A stretch of DNA of 64,000 bases from Shimia sp. CNT1-13L.2 (GTDB taxonomy: Bacteria > Pseudomonadota > Alphaproteobacteria > Rhodobacterales > Rhodobacteraceae). Shown in pieces: positions 60,840 to 64,000 of this stretch. The DNA lies in assembly GCF_024331145.1 (NCBI RefSeq), contig NZ_JANDJO010000003.1:124001-188000 (forward strand), written 5' to 3'. A program made the translations under genes and the position numbers. Below the pieces are notes generated by a model. It was not told the origin of the DNA and made no database searches. It saw only the letters and a list, made by a program, of their open reading frames with translations. The stretch's first letter is position 1. The number at the start of each line of letters is the position of its first letter.

Positions 60840-61148
60840 TTACGAAGCCGGGAGGTCACGCTCCAGAGCTTCCAGCGAACCCATGCGGGCCGAGCCGTCT
60901 GCCATTGCCGGCAGATCGATGCTGGTGCAGGTGCCTTTGTCGACCAGGGTCCAGGCGTTGCCTTGGTAGTCTACGGTCGAGGTGCCTGCGCAGGTGGTGC
61001 CGGGGCCGGCGGCGCAGTCGTTCTTGCCTGCCATCGAAACGCCGTAGCACTTTTCTTTTTCAGCAGCGTTGGCCGCGGTGTGGGTGGTGGCGGTCAGGGC
61101 TGCTGCAACGGCGCTGGCGACTGCGAGGGTCTTGATGGTCTTCGACAT
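60840..61148 (-). CDS. bufA: BufA1-type periplasmic metallophore precursor (DUF2282)
   Basis: A 102-residue exported precursor of a bufferin, a copper-buffering RiPP of the periplasm. The signal peptide (residues about 1-29) starts [20 protein letters not shown], with cleavage probably after ANAA. The mature part has the family pattern with four cysteines: [15 protein letters not shown] (C34 and C45), [15 protein letters not shown] (C53) and LVDKGTC (C74). In studied bufferins, two of four cysteines become heterocycles and bind copper. It is the first gene of the operon bufA-bufB-bufC-doxX. A strong dyad lies 93 bases upstream of its start. Confidence 0.93.
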   Translation of the reverse strand: MSKTIKTLAVASAVAAALTATTHTAANAAEKEKCYGVSMAGKNDCAAGPGTTCAGTSTVDYQGNAWTLVDKGTCTSIDLPAMADGSARMGSLEALERDLPAS

Positions 61149-61240
61149 GGTTCTCTCTTCCCTTTGGTAGGTTGTGAATTCGGGCCACCGTGTTCGGCGA
61201 CATGAGAAAAACCTAAGCCCTAGACCCCCTGACGTACCAA

Positions 61241-61269
61241 TCACGGGGGCGTGTATCACGGCCCCGTGA
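61241..61269. promoter_or_regulatory. Long dyad upstream of the bufferin operon
   Basis: TCACGGGGGCGTG (61241-61253), TAT, CACGGCCCCGTGA (61257-61269): two 13-base arms with one mismatch and a 3-base centre. It is 93-121 bases upstream of bufA on the minus strand and 64 bases from the thrS terminator, so a binding site or second terminator is possible. It is not followed by a T-run on either strand. Confidence 0.6.
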
Positions 61270-61332
61270 GGCCGGTTGATGGTGTCGTGAAGATTCCAGT
61301 GCTGGAATCGGGGAAATGTTTCGAAAATGAAA

Positions 61333-61363
61333 GGGGCGCGCCCGGTTTCCCGTGGCGCGCCCC
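61333..61363 (-). terminator. Rho-independent terminator of thrS
   Basis: GGGGCGCGCC (61333-61342) and GGCGCGCCCC (61354-61363), a perfect 10-bp stem with 11 bases of loop. On the minus strand it is followed by TTTCATTTTC. It ends 21 bases after the thrS stop codon. Confidence 0.85.
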
Positions 61364-61383
61364 CGCAATTGTTGCAAAGCCGG

Positions 61384-63333
61384 TTATGCCAGATCGGGCG
61401 GTGTTGCCTCTTGTGACAGTTGGCTCACGATTTCGTCCAAAGTCTGGACTTTGCTTTGCTTTTCCCCAAGGCGGCGGGTCGAGACGGTGCGTTCTTCCAC
61501 TTCTTTCTTGCCGATGGCGAGAATGACCGGAACCTTGCTGACCGAGTGCTCGCGGACCTTGTAGTTGATCTTTTCGTTGCGCAGATCGGCCTCGGCGCGT
61601 ACGCCAACGGCTTTGAGGGCCTCGACCACTTCCAGGCAATAGTCATCTGCATCGGACACGATGGCCGCCACAACGACCTGGCGCGGGGCCAGCCAGAACG
61701 GCAGCTTGCCAGAGTGTTCTTCGATCAGGATGCCGATGAACCGCTCGAACGACCCAAGGCAGGCGCGGTGCAACATGACCGGGCGGTGTTTCTCGCCATC
61801 TGCGCCGATGTAGCTCGCATCAAGACGTTCGGGCAGAACAAAGTCGACCTGGAAGGTGCCGCACTGCCAGACACGGCCAATGGCGTCGGTCAGGCTGAAT
61901 TCCAGCTTGGGACCATAGAAGGCGCCTTCGCCGGGGTTCATTTCCGGTTCGATGCCTGCCGCGCGGGTGGCTTCGAGAAGGGCGGTTTCTGCCTTGTCCC
62001 AGACTTCATCGCTGCCGGCGCGTTTTTCAGGACGGTCAGAGAACAGGATGCGGAACTCTTCGAAACCGAGGTCTTTATAGACAGCCGACAGGAAGCGGAT
62101 GAACTCGGCGCATTCGGCACCGATCTGTTCCTCGGTCGAGAAAATGTGCGCATCGTCCTGCGTGAAGCCACGAACACGCATGATGCCGTGCAGTGCGCCT
62201 GAAGGTTCGTAGCGGGCACAAGAGCCGAATTCGGCCATGCGCAGGGGCAGGTCGCGGTAGGATTTCAGGCCCTGTTTGAAAATCTCGACGTGACAGGGGC
62301 AGTTCATCGGCTTGAGGGCGTTGACGGCCTTTTCGCGTGCGTGTTCCTCGTCAACTTCGACGATGAACATGTTTTCCTGATACTTGTCCCAGTGGCCGGA
62401 GGCCTCCCAGAGCTTGCGATCCACGACCTGCGGGGTGTTCACCTCGACATAACCACCGCGTTTCTGAGCGCGGCGCATGTAGTCCTGAAGCATCGTGTAG
62501 ATGGTCCATCCGTTCGGGTGCCAGAAGATCTGGCCCGGTGCTTCGGGTTGCAGGTGGAACAGGCTCATTTCGCGGCCAAGGCGACGGTGGTCGCGTTTCT
62601 CGGCCTCTTCGAGCATGTGCAGGTGCGCCTTGAGGTCTTCCTTGTTCTTGAAGGCCACGCCGTAGATGCGTTGCAGCATGGCGCGGTCGCTGTCGCCGCG
62701 CCAATAGGCACCGGCGACGCTCATCAGTTTGAAGGCGTCTGCCGGGATCTGGCCGGTGTGCTGTAGGTGCGGGCCGCGGCAGAGATCCTGCCAGTGGCCG
62801 TGCCAGTACATGCGCAGCGGTTCGTTGCCCGGAATGGCATCGATCAGCTCGACCTTGTAGGGCTCGTTGTTGGCTTCGTAGAATTTCACTGCGCGGTCAC
62901 GATCCCAGACCTCGGTGGTGACGGGATCGCGGCGGTTGATGATTTCCTTCATCTTCTTTTCGATGTCGCCCAGATCTTCGGGGGTGAAGGGCTCTTCGCG
63001 ATCGAAGTCATAGTACCAGCCGTTTTCGATGACCGGACCGATGGTGACTTTGACATCGGGCCAGAGTTCCTGAACGGCGCGGGCCATGACGTGCGCGCAA
63101 TCGTGGCGGATCAGCTCGAGCGCTTCGGCGTCATTGTCCTTCATGGTGTTGATCGCGATGGAGGCATCGGCATCGATCGGCCACTGGAGATCCCAGTGTT
63201 TGCCATCGACCGTTGCAGAGATCGCTTTCTTGCCAAGGGAGGTGGAAATGGATGCTGCCACTTCGGCAGGGGTGATGCCGCTCTGGTAAGAACGTGCATT
63301 GCCATCGGGGAAAGTCAGGGAAATATCGGCCAT
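61384..63333 (-). CDS. thrS: Threonyl-tRNA synthetase
   Basis: ThrRS charges tRNA-Thr. The 649-residue protein starts at ATG 63333 with [19 protein letters not shown], the TGS domain (residues 1-60). The editing/SAD domain follows (about 65-220, [16 protein letters not shown] with the zinc-site-like HxxxH and C). The class II core has [20 protein letters not shown] (motif 1 region), [11 protein letters not shown] (Cys of the active-site zinc), [20 protein letters not shown] (motif 2) and [13 protein letters not shown] (motif 3). A C-terminal anticodon-binding domain ends the chain. The upstream gap has the palindrome CAAGTGGTCACTTG at 63427-63440. Confidence 0.97.
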   Translation of the reverse strand: MADISLTFPDGNARSYQSGITPAEVAASISTSLGKKAISATVDGKHWDLQWPIDADASIAINTMKDNDAEALELIRHDCAHVMARAVQELWPDVKVTIGPVIENGWYYDFDREEPFTPEDLGDIEKKMKEIINRRDPVTTEVWDRDRAVKFYEANNEPYKVELIDAIPGNEPLRMYWHGHWQDLCRGPHLQHTGQIPADAFKLMSVAGAYWRGDSDRAMLQRIYGVAFKNKEDLKAHLHMLEEAEKRDHRRLGREMSLFHLQPEAPGQIFWHPNGWTIYTMLQDYMRRAQKRGGYVEVNTPQVVDRKLWEASGHWDKYQENMFIVEVDEEHAREKAVNALKPMNCPCHVEIFKQGLKSYRDLPLRMAEFGSCARYEPSGALHGIMRVRGFTQDDAHIFSTEEQIGAECAEFIRFLSAVYKDLGFEEFRILFSDRPEKRAGSDEVWDKAETALLEATRAAGIEPEMNPGEGAFYGPKLEFSLTDAIGRVWQCGTFQVDFVLPERLDASYIGADGEKHRPVMLHRACLGSFERFIGILIEEHSGKLPFWLAPRQVVVAAIVSDADDYCLEVVEALKAVGVRAEADLRNEKINYKVREHSVSKVPVILAIGKKEVEERTVSTRRLGEKQSKVQTLDEIVSQLSQEATPPDLA

Positions 63334-63607
63334 CAGCCTCAAGCTCCTCGTCAGTTTGGCGCCCACGGAACGCCCGGTTGCGGGTATATGGTTCGGGCGC
63401 GTTTTGCGCCTTTGGCTGTGGCAAGTCAAGTGGTCACTTGGCGAGGGGGCATGCACCGGAGGAAATGTGGTTTGTGTGCCGATGTATGCAAAGATAGTTT
63501 CTAAGGCGTTGAAAAGGTGAGGTAATATTTTTTGGAGATCAGGCCGGACTGTTGCAGGATAGTCGGCTGGGTATGGATGGATGCAGCGCAATCAGGAGAC
63601 CGAACAC

Positions 63608-63853
63608 ATGGCCGAATACAATCCGAATTTCGAACTGACCATTGATGATATTGATCTTATTGAAAGCGCATTGCGGCAGACCAAGGAAGCCTATTCGCAA
63701 CAGCACATTGAATTGTTTGACGAGGCAGGCACGCCGAACGAGGAGGCGATCCAGCTGGATGAGACCATGAAGCAGATTCAGGATCTGTTGGGGCGCATTC
63801 ATAATCAGAAGGTTTTCTTCCGCCCGCGGGAAGAGGTGTATATCGGCGGGTAA
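63608..63853 (+). CDS. Small conserved hypothetical protein
   Basis: An 81-residue protein, ATG 63608, with AGGAGACC upstream. It starts AEYNPNFELTIDDIDLIESA and is mostly helical and acidic, with a short basic end (RPREEVYIGG). No motif or domain is recognised. It looks like one of the small conserved proteins of Rhodobacterales that lie near translation genes. It stands 71 bases before the next gene, on the same strand. Confidence 0.75.
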   Translation: MAEYNPNFELTIDDIDLIESALRQTKEAYSQQHIELFDEAGTPNEEAIQLDETMKQIQDLLGRIHNQKVFFRPREEVYIGG

Positions 63854-63923
63854 CGCCTCTTGCGGCGTCGAAGGCTTGCGGGTCTATTGGGGCAAAGCCA
63901 ACAAGACCACGCGAGGGAGCGCA

Positions 63924-64000
63924 ATGGGGCAGACCGCATTTCTTGAAACAGACAAGGGCCGCAGGCTGGCCTATCACAAGACCGAGGGCGCAGGGCCGAC
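63924..64000 (+). CDS. Alpha/beta hydrolase, N-terminus only (3' partial)
   Basis: The frame from ATG 63924 (CGAGGGAG upstream) reads MGQTAFLETDKGRRLAYHKT and EGAGP to the window edge. The beta-strand-rich start with R-L-A-Y-H-K-T-E-G-A-G-P matches the beginning of alpha/beta-fold hydrolases, whose oxyanion-hole HGG would follow just beyond. With only 25 codons visible this is a tentative assignment. Confidence 0.6.
   Translation, partial: MGQTAFLETDKGRRLAYHKTEGAGP

Noticed and set aside
63334-63591. N-terminal extension of thrS upstream of 63333
   Set aside because: The TGS domain begins at the Met at 63333; the upstream part is Pro/His/Arg-rich and unlike any ThrRS.
63334-63607. T-box or tRNA-like leader before thrS
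   Set aside because: No T-box sequence or terminator/antiterminator pair is visible, and T-boxes are not expected in alphaproteobacteria. CAAGTGGTCACTTG alone does not support it.

Overview
The window is 64 kb of GC-rich bacterial chromosome, almost certainly from an alphaproteobacterium of the order Rhodobacterales (marine Roseobacter group). The signs are the gene families (DUF6455-like proteins, an LdtR-type MarR regulator, chromosomal CcdAB, an SdhE gene behind a small XRE regulator, the bufferin operon), roughly 60-62 % GC in core genes, and intergenic hairpins followed by an ACCCCC-GGGTATT-AAGAAGAA tail. No phage, integrase, transposase or CRISPR array is visible. Apart from one low-GC gene beside parE, the window looks like ordinary core and flexible chromosome.

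Layout: 1-6530 is a family-5 (dipeptide/nickel type) ABC importer operon (substrate-binding protein cut by the window edge, two permeases, one fused double ATPase) followed by a HAD phosphatase and a metallophosphoesterase. 6553-10290 has a hairpin-rich leader and nadABC for de novo NAD synthesis. 10400-12550 holds tRNA-Tyr (minus strand, with its own promoter and terminator), rlmB, a zinc-ribbon protein probably starting at ATT, a strong candidate structured RNA with a loop-downstream pseudoknot, and a CoA-binding protein. 12633-18645 is a histidine cluster on the minus strand (hisB, hisH, hisA, hisF, hisE), interrupted by DUF2147, WGR, peroxiredoxin-like and AraC genes. 18842-25451 carries a SnoaL-like protein, a BCCT transporter, guanine deaminase, MgtE, 5-formyl-THF cyclo-ligase and a ccdAB toxin-antitoxin pair.

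25635-31261 has a DEAD-box helicase with a long basic tail, a YmdB-type phosphodiesterase, an EamA exporter and an SLC13/TrkA-C transporter. 31468-37146 is an aceE-aceF-lpdA pyruvate dehydrogenase operon. 37332-41259 is a purine (urate/xanthine) module: NCS2 permease, LysR regulator and the membrane urate hydroxylase PuuD fused to cytochrome c. 41423-46672 holds an MBL-fold Tat protein, a phosphoglycolate-phosphatase-like HAD, several secreted or membrane orphans and a tandem pair of four-cysteine proteins. 46665-53033 carries parE, ppk2 (with an FNR-type box), a MATE exporter and aspartate aminotransferase. 53121-57652 has an XRE regulator, sdhE, LdtR, a vWA-like DUF1194 protein, gloA, thyA-folA, a small secreted protein and a cold-shock protein. 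58576-61148 is a four-gene bufferin (RiPP copper metallophore) operon, bufA-bufB-bufC-doxX. thrS, a small conserved gene and the start of an alpha/beta hydrolase close the window.

The best candidates for something undescribed are the 110-nt structured RNA at 11941-12050, an 11-nt-unit dispersed repeat at 31332 and 41274, the large dyad upstream of the bufferin operon, and several leaders in which a perfect inverted repeat buries the ribosome-binding site.
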